Positions 42,165 to 50,825 of a stretch of 55,805 nucleotides of DNA are shown one piece after another (the stretch's first letter is position 1; each line of letters starts with the position of its first letter). The notes beneath the pieces are model-generated. The model saw nothing but the letters and a program-made list of their open reading frames with translations. It searched no databases and was not told the origin of the DNA. The stretch lies in contig JADIZG010000038.1 of assembly GCA_016704895.1 (NCBI GenBank), positions 1-55,805 on the forward strand, in the 5' to 3' direction. The stretch is from Betaproteobacteria bacterium (GTDB taxonomy: Bacteria > Pseudomonadota > Gammaproteobacteria > Burkholderiales > Casimicrobiaceae). The position numbers and the translations under genes were made by a program.

Positions 42165-43712
42165 TCACTCGACCGACACGTATTCGTGGATGTCGTAGCC
42201 GGGACCCTGGTCGGAAAGCTTGGTCAGCACGGCCGTCCCGGCATGCGTTCCGCGATGGAGCGCGATCGCCTGCTCGAGCTGGAAGGCGCCGGCCGGCGCG
42301 ACGACCTGCCACGGCGTGGCGTCCGGCCCTTCGTCGTCGCCGGGCAGCACGATCACGGGCATGAGGCCATTGCCCGACGCGCCTTCCGGCGCGGCTCCCG
42401 CGGCTTCGGCATGATCGGCGAGGAGCTCGCAGCCGAATTCCAATGACGTGCCCTTGAGCGTGTTGCGGAACCAGCGCACGACCGCGAGCTGCAGCGTCAG
42501 CCGGCCCTCGACGCGCAGCGAGACCAGCTCGCCGATGCGCAGCGACGCGGGACTGGCATCGGTTTGCCTGAGCGCGTAGCCGGCGGGGGTGTGGTTGATG
42601 ACCTGGCAGTGCGTCATCGGCGGCAGGCCGCCCGGCACCTGCGGAGGCGTGACGCCCGGCGGGCGCCCCTTGCTGTACTGCCACGCGCCCGCGAACCCGA
42701 CGCACATGACGACGCGCGCGCGCGAGGGCAGGCGGTTGAACTGGCGCGCCGGCGGGATCGCCCACTGCCGCAGCAACCGCTGCAGCAGCGCGACGTACGC
42801 GCGGCGCGACGCCGGGTCGCGCGCGAGGTCCTTCGGCATGTCGCCGCCGCCCTCGAGCGCGCGGAGCTCCTCCTGCAGCTGGAAGGCGAGGTCGAACGTG
42901 AGCAGGTAGAGCCGCGAGCCCTCGATCGAGCCGCCCTTGTTCGCCGAGAACGGCGGAAAGTCGTGGCCGACCGGGACGATCGCGACCGACTTCGCGAGCC
43001 GGTGCACCGGCGCGACGTCGGTGAGCTTCGCCCAGTGCGTGTGCGTCTGCAGGTAGGCCAGCACGGTCCCGAGCTGGCCGGGGTGGAAGCCGTAGGGATT
43101 CGCGAGCGCGAGGAGCAGCGCCTGCACGTAGATCCGCTCGGGCGTCGCCTCGGACACGTCGCCCGGGATCGTCGCCAGGTGCACGCCGCGATCGCGCGCG
43201 TACGCGTAGACGGCGTGCGCGTCGATCCACGTGTTCGCGGGCACCGGCGAGTACGACTGGTACGACGCGGCGAGCACGCGCGCGAAGCACTGCAGGCAGC
43301 GATGGACGAGCGCGCTCGCGAGCCGCACGCCTCCCAGCGAGATGCGCTTGCCCGCCTCGCTCGCCAGCAGGTGCTTGAACGCCGTGGAGAGCTCCTGCGC
43401 AAGGGTGAGGGCGGCCTTGGCCGCCTCGAGCGGCGCCCCGGTGAGCGGGTGGGACGCCTGCAGCACCTGGCGCTCGAGCCGCGGCCACAGCTGGCCCGCC
43501 GACGACCAGTACGCCTCGGCGAGCTCCATGCGCCGCGAGTCGCTCATCCCGACGCGGTTGGTGGCCGCGAGTGCATCGCCGATCACCTGCGCCGCGCTGA
43601 CCGGGTCGCGCTTGATCGCGTCCGCCAGCCACCTGGAGACGTGCGCAACCCGCGTCTCCGGCGGGTTCGCCGGATGCGATTCGAGCCTGGGAAGCGTGAG
43701 GGAGAGGGCCAT
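42165..43712 (-). CDS. Large hypothetical protein with C-terminal PilZ-like domain
   Basis: 515 residues, no signal peptide. The first 380 residues are helical ('RWLADAIKRDPVSAAQVIGD', 'ALVHRCLQCFARVLAASYQS', 'PERIYVQALLLALANPYGFH'). The C-terminal part has a degenerate PilZ motif ('CQVINHTPAGYALRQTD', matching N/DxSxxG with Thr for Ser) followed by 'IGELVSLRVEGRLTLQLAVV' and 'LEFGCELLADHAE'. The preceding RxxxR of a functional c-di-GMP site is not clear, so binding is uncertain. Similar proteins occur in betaproteobacteria without a known role. TACAAT on the minus strand at 43731-43736 may be its -10. Confidence 0.75.
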   Translation of the reverse strand: MALSLTLPRLESHPANPPETRVAHVSRWLADAIKRDPVSAAQVIGDALAATNRVGMSDSRRMELAEAYWSSAGQLWPRLERQVLQASHPLTGAPLEAAKAALTLAQELSTAFKHLLASEAGKRISLGGVRLASALVHRCLQCFARVLAASYQSYSPVPANTWIDAHAVYAYARDRGVHLATIPGDVSEATPERIYVQALLLALANPYGFHPGQLGTVLAYLQTHTHWAKLTDVAPVHRLAKSVAIVPVGHDFPPFSANKGGSIEGSRLYLLTFDLAFQLQEELRALEGGGDMPKDLARDPASRRAYVALLQRLLRQWAIPPARQFNRLPSRARVVMCVGFAGAWQYSKGRPPGVTPPQVPGGLPPMTHCQVINHTPAGYALRQTDASPASLRIGELVSLRVEGRLTLQLAVVRWFRNTLKGTSLEFGCELLADHAEAAGAAPEGASGNGLMPVIVLPGDDEGPDATPWQVVAPAGAFQLEQAIALHRGTHAGTAVLTKLSDQGPGYDIHEYVSVE

Positions 43713-43760
43713 GAGGCGGGGGGTGGCGCGATTGTAAGCGATCGTCCCGCCGCCGCCGCG

Positions 43761-44945
43761 TCAGGCGCGGTCGCCTGGCGAAAGCGGCAGGTACCGTGCG
43801 CCTCCCGCGTGCAGGAAGGCGTCGAGCTCGTCGCGTCGCGCCATCGCGTCCGCGTAGCCCAGCTTGAGGAGCGTCCGGACGTAGCCAGGCTCGAAGAGCA
43901 GGTAGGAGGTGAGGTTCGCGCCGGTGCCCTGCGTGCTCCCGAAGCCGCGCATCAGATAGCGGACGCCCGCGGGCAGCCTCGAGGCGTAGCCCATCGCCAT
44001 CTCGCCCAGGTCGCGCGAGGGGGCGAGGACGAATGCGTCGACGTGGCCGAGCCGGATGCCGCGGCGCGCGAGCTCGTCCGCCGGGACGACGCTCGCCAGT
44101 CGGTTCAGCTGGTGGAGCCGTTCGAGGTCGGCGCCCAGGTTGTCCAGGAAGACGGTCGAGAGCGCGTGGCCGGCCGTCTGCGCGAACGACGGGTAGCGCG
44201 GCTGCCCGTGCGAGTTCGCCCGCTGGCCGGCGAACTGGCCGATCGACAGCACGAGCACCCGCCTCGCCCCGAGGTGCAGCGCGGGCGAGAGCGGCGTGAG
44301 CTGGCGCACCGACCCGTCCATGTACCAGTCGTCGCCGAGGCGCACGGCCGGGAACACGAACGGGATCGCGGTCGAGGCGAGCAGGTGGTCGACGCCGAGC
44401 ATCGTCACGCGGCCCTCGCGACGCGTGCGCCGCCACGGCGCGGCGGACGGCTGCGCCTGGAAGAACGTGATCGCGAAGCCGGTCGAGTACGAGGTCGCGT
44501 TGACGGCGACCGCGTGGAGCGCGCCGGACCGGAGGTTCGCGTCGATCCGCCCGAAGTCGATGGCGTCGCGCAGGAGCCCGCCGAGCGCGCCGTTGTCCAG
44601 CATCGAGGCGGCCTCGTCGGGGCCGGGCCGGCCGGTGAGCACGCCGGCGAGCCAACGCATGCCGTGGCGGGACAACTGCGCGAGGTCGGTATCGTAGACG
44701 TCGCCCGTGCGCACGCGTCGCCACCAGCGCACGAGCCGGGCGACGCCCAGGCGGAAGTCGTCGGCGTGCGCCGCGAGCGTCACGGCATTGATCGCGCCCG
44801 CGGACGTCCCGCACAGCACGGGAAACGGCAGGGGCCGGCCGCGCGGCGTGAGGCGCGCGAGCGCCCGCAGCGCCCCGACCTGGTAGGCGGCACGTGCGCC
44901 TCCTCCGGGGAGGATCAGCGCGGTTTCGACGGGGGCGAGGGCCAT
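43761..44945 (-). CDS. Patatin-like phospholipase
   Basis: A cytoplasmic serine lipid acyl hydrolase. The 394 residues carry the oxyanion glycine loop 'LILPGGGARAAYQVG' (residues 14-16), the nucleophile Ser48 in 'LCGTSAGAINAVTLAAH' and the catalytic-dyad Asp210 in 'WYMDGSVRQLTPLSPAL'. Both catalytic residues are intact. The C-terminal part ('GANLTSYLLFEPGYVRTLLK', 'ELDAFL') is typical of bacterial RssA-like homologues. An in-frame ATG 19 codons upstream (45002) would add an unconserved leader. It is followed by the PilZ-like gene after 48 bp. Confidence 0.9.
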   Translation of the reverse strand: MALAPVETALILPGGGARAAYQVGALRALARLTPRGRPLPFPVLCGTSAGAINAVTLAAHADDFRLGVARLVRWWRRVRTGDVYDTDLAQLSRHGMRWLAGVLTGRPGPDEAASMLDNGALGGLLRDAIDFGRIDANLRSGALHAVAVNATSYSTGFAITFFQAQPSAAPWRRTRREGRVTMLGVDHLLASTAIPFVFPAVRLGDDWYMDGSVRQLTPLSPALHLGARRVLVLSIGQFAGQRANSHGQPRYPSFAQTAGHALSTVFLDNLGADLERLHQLNRLASVVPADELARRGIRLGHVDAFVLAPSRDLGEMAMGYASRLPAGVRYLMRGFGSTQGTGANLTSYLLFEPGYVRTLLKLGYADAMARRDELDAFLHAGGARYLPLSPGDRA

Positions 44946-45070
44946 GGACTCGGGTGTGGCGGCGGCGTGAGCCACCAGGGCAGGCGCAAGGGCCGTGCCC
45001 ATCCCCGCGCGATCGTAGCGCGGGCGCGCCAGCCGCGGGGGCCACGGCCGGCCCCGGGCGGCACACCAGT

Positions 45071-45701
45071 TCAGGTGCCGGTACGAAGCGTCCGGTCGAG
45101 GATCATCAGCATGGCCGCCGTCGCGCCCCAGATGTAGCGTTCGCCATAGGGAATGGCCCAGAAGTCGCGGCGAACGAGCCCCTGCATCCGGAAGTGGCGC
45201 TGCTGGTTCGCCGGATCGAGCAGGAACGAGAGCGGGACCTCGAACACGTCGGCGACCTCGACCGGATCGGGCGTGACCGGGAACGGGGGCTCGACCCAGC
45301 CGACGACGGGCGTGACGCGGTATCCGGTCACGGTCTCGTAGTCGGCGAGGTTCCCGAGCAGCGTGACGCGCGCACCGGGCAGACCGACTTCCTCGTGCGC
45401 CTCCCGCAGCGCCGCGGCGCCTGCGTCGGCATCCTCGGGTTCCATCCGCCCGCCCGGGAAGCTGATCTGTCCCGGATGGTCCGGCAGGTCCGCGCTGCGC
45501 TGCGTCAGCAGGACCGTCAGCCCCTTCGTCGCGATTGACCAGCGGAACCAGGACCGCCGCCGGCGTCGTGCGGCCCTCGCGCCCGGGCAGCCGGAAGCCG
45601 TCGCTCATGCCGAGCGTCGCGTCCGGGGCAGGGCGTCGCAGCTGCGTCTCGAGCCACTGGCGCTGGGCGGTGCGGGGGAGGCGGAACAGCGGGATCGACA
45701 T
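45071..45701 (-). CDS. CoA pyrophosphatase (Nudix, NudL-type), one extra base
   Basis: Cleaves coenzyme A or acyl-CoA to 4'-phosphopantetheine and 3',5'-ADP. The CoA-specific motif 'LLTQRSADLPDHPGQISFPG' precedes the Nudix box 'GGRMEPEDADAGAAALREAH' + 'EEVGL'. The C-terminus 'YIWGATAAMLMILDRTL' is typical. The N-terminal part 'MSIPLFRLPRTAQRQWLETQ' to 'AAVLVPLVNR' is in another frame. The frames join near 45530 if one base is dropped, giving exactly 210 codons. The 124-residue frame starting at 45445 is therefore only a fragment. It is divergent from cbiX. Confidence 0.85.
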
Positions 45702-45785
45702 CGAGGAGCGTCGCAGCGCGCGGTTCCGGGCCGCACGCCAGAATGATACCGCGCGGGGCGTGGAGCCTGCCCGGCGGCGCCCGAC

Positions 45786-45791
45786 TATAAT
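45786..45791 (+). promoter_or_regulatory. -10 element 6 nt before the cbiX start (leaderless)
   Basis: A perfect TATAAT is followed by CGCGCC and the ATG. Transcription would begin at the start codon and no Shine-Dalgarno can be present. Confidence 0.6.
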
Positions 45792-45797
45792 CGCGCC

Positions 45798-46172
45798 ATG
45801 TCCAAGCCCGGCGTCGTCCTGTTCGCCCACGGTGCCCGCGACCCGAAGTGGTCGGAGCCGTTCGAGTCGCTGGCCGCGAGGTTCGCCGCGCTCGAGCCCG
45901 ACGTCCCGCTTTCGCTCGCCTATCTCGATTTCATGACGCCCGACCTGCCCGGCGCGGTCCGCGCGCTGGTCGCGAAGGGCTGCGACGCGATCACCATCGT
46001 GCCCGCCTTCCTCGGCGTCGGCGGCCACGTCCGGCGCGACGTTCCGGAGATCGTCGAGGCGCTCTCGCGCGAGCACCCGGGCGTTGCCTTTCGCATTGCG
46101 TCCGCGCTCGGCGAGGAAGCGTCGGTGCAGGACGCGATGGCTCGCGCTTCGGTCGCCGCGGCGAAAGCCTGA
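45798..46172 (+). CDS. cbiX: CbiX-type sirohydrochlorin chelatase
   Basis: Inserts a divalent metal (cobalt for cobalamin, or iron or nickel) into sirohydrochlorin. The 124-residue size is that of the short, single-domain chelatase that works as a homodimer. Metal-binding histidines are His11 ('GVVLFAHGARDPKWSEPF') and His77 ('VPAFLGVGGHVRRDVPEIVE'). No cobalamin or sirohaem genes are nearby, so the metal is undecided. Promoter spacing predicts a leaderless mRNA. The D-amino-acid dehydrogenase gene starts 3 bp after its stop. Confidence 0.88.
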   Translation: MSKPGVVLFAHGARDPKWSEPFESLAARFAALEPDVPLSLAYLDFMTPDLPGAVRALVAKGCDAITIVPAFLGVGGHVRRDVPEIVEALSREHPGVAFRIASALGEEASVQDAMARASVAAAKA

Positions 46173-46175
46173 TCG

Positions 46176-47459
46176 GTGAAGGTGGCCGTCGTCGGGGCAG
46201 GCGTCGTCGGCCTGTCGACGGCCTGGTGGCTCGCGCGCGACGGTCACGAAGTCACCGTCATCGATCGCAACGACGGCGTCGCGCTCGAGACCAGCTACGC
46301 GAACGGCGCGCAGCTCTCCTACAGCTACGTCGCGCCCCTCGCCGGTCCCGGCGTGCTGCCAAGAATTCCGCCCTGGCTCCTGCGTCGCGACTCGCCGCTG
46401 CGGTTCACCCCGGCGCTCGATCCCGACCAGTGGCGCTGGCTCGCGCGCTTCGTGCTCGCGTGCAGCCGGGAGCAGAGCGAGGCGACGACGCGCCGGCTGC
46501 TCGGACTGTCGTTCTACAGCCGCAAGCTGATGCACGAGTTCGTGGCGAAGCACCCGATCGAGTTCGGGCACGCGATGAACGGCAAGCTCGTCGTCCACTC
46601 GAACGAGGACGATTACGCCGCTGCCCGCGACCTGGTCGACTACCAGCGCTCCCTCGGCTGCGAGCAGGACGCGCTCGGGCGCGACGCCTGTCTCGCGCTC
46701 GAGCCCGCGTTCGGCGACGGCACGCGCGGCCTCGGCGCGCGGCTTGCCGGCGGCATCCACACGCCCGGCGAGGAGGTGGGGGACTGCTACCGGTTCTGCG
46801 TCGGACTCGAGCGCCTCCTGATGGCGCCCGAAGCGGGCGTGCGCTTCGCGCTCGGCATGCAGGTCAGGCGATTCGTGGCCGAGCGCAATCGCATCGTGGC
46901 GGTCGACACGTCCTCGGGCCCGATCGACGCCGACGCGTTCGTGCTGGCCGCGGGCACGGCGTCCGGGCGGCTCGTCAAGGGACTGGGCTGGAAGCTCCCC
47001 GTGTATCCGCTCAAGGGCTACAGCCTCACGCTTCCGGTGACCGGCCCGGCACCCCGGGTCTCGGTCACCGATTTCAAGCGCAAGGTGGTGTACGCGTCCC
47101 TGGACACGCGCGAAGGGGCGCGCCTGCGCATCGCGGGCATGGCCGACATCGCGGGCTGGTCGCACCAGCCGGATCCGGTGCGACTGACCCAGCTCGTCGC
47201 CGAGGCGCGCGCCGCGTTTCCCGACGCGGCCGACTACGACGTTCCGGTCGAGCGGATGGCGCCGTGGTGCGGCCTGCGGCCGGCCACGCCGCTCGGTTCG
47301 CCGATCCTCGGGCCCTCGCCCGTGCAGAATCTCTTCCTCAACGCGGGCCACGGCGCGCTCGGCTGGACGCTCGCGCTCGCGAGCGGTCGCATCGCGGCGG
47401 ACGCGATCGCCCGGCGGCGCTCCGAGATTCCGCTCGCGGGGCTCGGTTATCGCGACTAG
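46176..47459 (+). CDS. dadA: D-amino-acid dehydrogenase (FAD-dependent)
   Basis: Oxidatively deaminates D-amino acids such as D-alanine and passes electrons to the respiratory chain. The 427 residues begin with the FAD dinucleotide motif 'MKVAVVGAGVVGLSTAWWLA', followed by 'ETSYANGAQLSYSYVAPLAG', the DadA signature. C-terminal 'GLRPATPLGSPILGPSP' and 'LNAGHGALGWTLALASGRIA' complete the FAD site. It starts with GTG 3 bp after cbiX. No alanine racemase gene is adjacent. Other DadA-like amine oxidases cannot be fully excluded. Confidence 0.9.
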   Translation: MKVAVVGAGVVGLSTAWWLARDGHEVTVIDRNDGVALETSYANGAQLSYSYVAPLAGPGVLPRIPPWLLRRDSPLRFTPALDPDQWRWLARFVLACSREQSEATTRRLLGLSFYSRKLMHEFVAKHPIEFGHAMNGKLVVHSNEDDYAAARDLVDYQRSLGCEQDALGRDACLALEPAFGDGTRGLGARLAGGIHTPGEEVGDCYRFCVGLERLLMAPEAGVRFALGMQVRRFVAERNRIVAVDTSSGPIDADAFVLAAGTASGRLVKGLGWKLPVYPLKGYSLTLPVTGPAPRVSVTDFKRKVVYASLDTREGARLRIAGMADIAGWSHQPDPVRLTQLVAEARAAFPDAADYDVPVERMAPWCGLRPATPLGSPILGPSPVQNLFLNAGHGALGWTLALASGRIAADAIARRRSEIPLAGLGYRD

Positions 47460-47507
47460 CATTTCCGGAACCGCGTCCGCCCCAGCCACCTACGAGGATC
47501 CTTGCCG

Positions 47508-48443
47508 ATGCGCGCTCTGGGATGCATGGTCGTTCGCGACGAGTGCGACATCATCGAGCTGACGGTCCGGCACAACCTCGCGTTGCTCGACGGCATCGCG
47601 ATCATCGACCACGGATCGACCGACGGCACCTCGGAGATCCTCGCGGCGCTCGCCGCCGAGGGTTTGCCCGTCTTCGTGACGCCCGACCGGAACCCCAAGT
47701 TCCGGCAGAAGGCGATGATCAACCCGCTCGTGCGGCACGCGGCCATGACGGCCGACATCGACTGGATCTTCGTCATCGATGCCGACGAGTTCATTGCGGC
47801 GCCGTCGCGCGCGGACCTCGAGGCGACGCTTCACGGACTTCCTGCGGATCGCCATTCGACCCTGGCGTGGCCGACACGGATCCCGTCGTCGTTCGACCCG
47901 AACGTCCGGCTGCCGGAGAGGCTCGCGCGGACGCGCCGCGTCGTCAATCCGGGCCAGCGGCACGCGAAGATGGCACTTCCGAGGCAGGTGCTGCTTCGGC
48001 CGGGCGTCGAGATCGGCGCCGGGCAGCACGAACTCGAGGCCATGCGTCCCGACGTCGTGCTCGCGCCGGGCCACCCGGTGCCCGAGGCGGAGATCTCGAT
48101 CGTCCACGTTCCGATCCGCTCCGCCGACCAATACGTCCGCAAGTGCGCAGCCGGCTGGCTGTCGATCGTCGCGCAGGAACGCAGGCGGGTCTACCATAGC
48201 GTCCAGTGGCGCGACGCGTTCGACGCCTACGTCGCCGGCGAGCCTGTCGACGACGCGACGCTCACGACCGCTGCCATCAACTACGGCATCCCGCGCGAGT
48301 CCTGGGGCAACCATGTCGGGCGCCTCGAGGACGCGCCCCCGTTCCTGCTGGCGCAGGAGGAGCGCTATGGGAGGCTGGCTCGCACCAGTGGACTCCCGGC
48401 GTTGCTGAAGCTCGCCGAGCGGCTGCTGACCGCGCCGCGGTAA
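47508..48443 (+). CDS. Glycosyltransferase family 2-like protein
   Basis: 311 residues with a GT-A-type N-terminus 'MRALGCMVVRDECDIIELTV', 'IAIIDHGSTDGTSEILAAL' and the metal-binding 'DIDWIFVIDADEFIAAPSR' (DAD/E, the DxD equivalent). This resembles the Glyco_tranf_2_4 group of sugar transferases. The C-terminal half ('HVPIRSADQYVRKCAAGWL', 'YGIPRESWGNHVGRLEDAPP') is less conserved. No membrane helix is seen. I preferred the ATG over a TTG two codons upstream because of the spacing to GAGGA. Acceptor unknown; no other polysaccharide genes are near. Confidence 0.82.
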   Translation: MRALGCMVVRDECDIIELTVRHNLALLDGIAIIDHGSTDGTSEILAALAAEGLPVFVTPDRNPKFRQKAMINPLVRHAAMTADIDWIFVIDADEFIAAPSRADLEATLHGLPADRHSTLAWPTRIPSSFDPNVRLPERLARTRRVVNPGQRHAKMALPRQVLLRPGVEIGAGQHELEAMRPDVVLAPGHPVPEAEISIVHVPIRSADQYVRKCAAGWLSIVAQERRRVYHSVQWRDAFDAYVAGEPVDDATLTTAAINYGIPRESWGNHVGRLEDAPPFLLAQEERYGRLARTSGLPALLKLAERLLTAPR

Positions 48444-48471
48444 CCCGCTCCGGCCGCGACGAAGGCGCAGA

Positions 48472-49017
48472 ATGCCCGAGATGGACCGTCATGCCGTGTC
48501 GTCGTGGGTGCCGCCCGCTTGCGCGCTGTTCGTCGTCGCGGCGATGCTCACGACCACGCCGGCGCTCGCGCAGCAGGCGAACGGGACGCTGCACGCGAAC
48601 GGCAGGAGCGCGAAGCTCGAGCACGCGATTGCGGTGGAGGTCGACAGTGCGACGGAGCCGGGCTACCTCGACGTCGTCGTCGTGCTCTCGGACCGCAGGC
48701 TCTCGGCCGCGCAGGCCCGCGACGCGGCCGGCCTCGAGGCGATGAGTCGCCGCGACGGGCTCGTCGCGCTGCGCGTCGTGCTGAACCCCGACGCGAAGGT
48801 GACGAGCGCCGAGCCGCTGCATCCCGCATTCACGACGTTCGTGAGCTCGGCGCTGTGGGTACGCTTCGAGCCGACCGCCTACGACGAGAAGCGCATCGCG
48901 GGTCGGTTGCGCACGCCCGGCCCGCAGAACGAGTTCCGCCAGCAGTGGAGCTACGACGTGTCGTTTTCCGCGCCGATCGTGCTCGACCCCGACGCGACGA
49001 CGGTGCCGCGCCGATAG
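48472..49017 (+). CDS. Secreted hypothetical protein
   Basis: 181 residues with a signal peptide: 'VPPACALFVVAAMLTTTPALAQQ', cut expected after ALA. The mature part is beta-rich: 'EHAIAVEVDSATEPGYLDVV' and 'FVSSALWVRFEPTAYDEKRI', ending 'SYDVSFSAPIVLDPDATTVP'. No known domain is recognised. A second ATG three codons in (48481) is equally plausible. Periplasmic or extracellular location is inferred from the signal only. The 270 bp that follow hold no gene, only GC-rich sequence and a TAGGAT box near 49257 that could be the -10 for the next two genes. Confidence 0.7.
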   Translation: MPEMDRHAVSSWVPPACALFVVAAMLTTTPALAQQANGTLHANGRSAKLEHAIAVEVDSATEPGYLDVVVVLSDRRLSAAQARDAAGLEAMSRRDGLVALRVVLNPDAKVTSAEPLHPAFTTFVSSALWVRFEPTAYDEKRIAGRLRTPGPQNEFRQQWSYDVSFSAPIVLDPDATTVPRR

Positions 49018-49287
49018 CCACCGGGCCGCGCGAGCCTCGCGAACCGCGCCGCCGCGCGATGGGGCTTCGAAGGGCTCGTCCAGCGGTCGGGCGGCGGCAG
49101 GCGGCGCACGATCGGCGCGCGCGCAGGCCGCGAACCGCCCGCGCCAGCGGGCACGCCCCCGCGCCGTCCTCGCACCAGAAGCACGTGATGCGGGCGAGGG
49201 CCAAGCAGGGGCGGCAGTGGCGGCGAAATGACGCGCATCCTGCGTTCCGGACCGGCTAGGATAGCGTTCCCTTTGCCCGAACGCCCC

Positions 49288-49488
49288 ATGCGCCCCGTCG
49301 TCATCCGTGAAGTCGGCCTGCGCGATGGCCTGCAGAGCCTCGCGCGTACCCGAACCACCGTCGGTTACGCCGAGCCGCTCGCGGTGCGCGACCTGTTCGG
49401 CCGGGCGTTCGCGATCGCCGGGGATCGGCTGAACTGCGGTCACTTCCACGAAACGCTGCCCCCCGTGACTGCCGAGGCGAAAGCGTGA
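49288..49488 (+). pseudogene. Hydroxymethylglutaryl-CoA lyase remnant, in frame, internally deleted
   Basis: A 66-residue frame that starts exactly like HMG-CoA lyase ('MRPVVIREVGLRDGLQSLA', with the metal-site Asp of RDGLQ). It jumps to the late-barrel stretch 'TVGYAEPLAVRDLFGRAFAI' and 'AGDRLNCGHFHE' (metal-site HxH and preceding Cys), then ends 'TLPPVTAEAKA'. About 200-240 of the usual 300 residues are missing, in two deletions that both preserve the frame. The stop overlaps the CoA-transferase GTG start as GTGA, the coupling expected in a lyase-CaiB operon. As a lyase it must be inactive because most of the barrel is gone. A collapsed assembly is the alternative. Confidence 0.75.
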
Positions 49489-50693
49489 GTACCCCGGCGA
49501 ACGGTTCGGCTCCGCAGCCGCTACGTGGCGTTCGCGTGGTCGAGTTCACGCACATGGTGATGGGACCGACCTGCGGAATGGTGCTCGCCGACATGGGCGC
49601 CGAGGTGATCAAGGTCGAGCCCATCGACGGCGACCGGACGCGGCGGCTGCTCGGCGCCGGCTCGGGCTTCTTCCCGATGTTCAACCGCAACAAGAAGAGC
49701 GTCGCGATCGACCTGCACAGTGCAGAGGGCGCCGAGGTCGCGCGCCGACTTGCCGCTTCGGCGGACGTCGTCGCCGAGAACTTCAAGCCCGGCACGATGG
49801 GCAAGTACGGGCTCGACTACGCGTCGCTGTCGACGATCAACCCGCGCGTCATCTACGTCAGCCACAAGGGGTTCCTGCCGGGCCCGTACGAGAACCGCAC
49901 CGCGCTCGACGAGGTCGTGCAGATGATGGGCGGGCTCGCGTACATGACCGGCCGCCCCGGCGACCCGATCCGCGTGGGATCGAGCGTCAACGACATCATG
50001 GGCGGGCTGTTCGGAGCGATCGGCGCGCTCGGCGCGCTGATCCAGCGCGGCATCACCGGCAAGGGGATGGAGGTGCAGTCGGCGCTGTTCGAGAACAACG
50101 TGTTCCTCGTCGGCCAGCACATGCTCCAGTACGCGATGACCGGCAAGCCGCCGGCGCCGATGCCCGCGCGCGAGAGCCCCTGGGCGATCTACGACGTGTT
50201 CACGGTGAAGGACGGCGAGCAGATCTTCCTCGCGGCCGTGTCCGACGCGCAGTGGGTGACGTTCTGCGACGCGCTCGGCTATGCCGACCTGAAGGCCGAT
50301 GCCTCGCTCGCCGCCAACAACGACCGCGTGCGCGCGCGGCCGACGCTGCTGCCGCTGCTTCGCGAGCGGCTCGCGTCGCGCAGCGCGGGCGAGCTGGCCG
50401 CACTGTTCGAGCGCGCGGGCCTTCCGTTCGCGCCGATCCGCAGGCCCGAGGACCTGTTCGACGACCCGCACCTCGCGGCGACGGGGGGGCTCGCGGAGGT
50501 TCGCCTGCCCGACGGCGAGCAGGCCGGCCGGACCGTGAAGACGACGCTGTTCCCGATCACGATGCAGGGCAGCCGTCTCGGCGTGCGCCTGGACCCGCCG
50601 AAGCAGGGCGAGCACACGCGGGAGCTGCTCGCGTCGCTGGGCTACGCGCCCGGCGAGATCGACGCGCTGTACGCGCAACGCGCAGTGGCGTGA
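49485..50693 (+). CDS. CaiB/BaiF family CoA-transferase
   Basis: A class III CoA-transferase moving CoA between carboxylic acids. The 402 residues begin 'PLRGVRVVEFTHMVMGPTCG' and contain 'DMGAEVIKVEPIDGDRTRRL', the conserved 'KKSVAIDLHSAEGAEVARRL', the catalytic-Asp region 'YENRTALDEVVQMMGGLAYM' (Asp of 'ALDE'), and the C-terminal 'PPKQGEHTRELLASLGY'. The GTG start overlaps the stop of the lyase remnant. The usual partner lyase suggests a citramalate-, succinate- or HMG-type CoA exchange, but the substrate is uncertain, more so as the lyase is broken. Confidence 0.9.
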   Translation: MSTPANGSAPQPLRGVRVVEFTHMVMGPTCGMVLADMGAEVIKVEPIDGDRTRRLLGAGSGFFPMFNRNKKSVAIDLHSAEGAEVARRLAASADVVAENFKPGTMGKYGLDYASLSTINPRVIYVSHKGFLPGPYENRTALDEVVQMMGGLAYMTGRPGDPIRVGSSVNDIMGGLFGAIGALGALIQRGITGKGMEVQSALFENNVFLVGQHMLQYAMTGKPPAPMPARESPWAIYDVFTVKDGEQIFLAAVSDAQWVTFCDALGYADLKADASLAANNDRVRARPTLLPLLRERLASRSAGELAALFERAGLPFAPIRRPEDLFDDPHLAATGGLAEVRLPDGEQAGRTVKTTLFPITMQGSRLGVRLDPPKQGEHTRELLASLGYAPGEIDALYAQRAVA

Positions 50694-50825
50694 CGCGCGG
50701 GGGGGCGAGGGCAGGCCGAGGCGCAGGCGCGCCGGCGCCGGAATAGGTGACCGAGATCAATTCCGGTCGCGCGCATTTCCGCAAGAATCGGCGCCAACTC
50801 CGGTCTGCTCGCTTCCTCCGCTCAC

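Noticed and set aside
41764..45066. A very long minus-strand frame covering about 1,100 codons
   Set aside because: Only its last 119 codons (41764-42120) encode a recognisable protein (DUF2069). The rest is the antisense or shifted frame of the PilZ-like and patatin genes and is Arg/Pro/Ala-rich.
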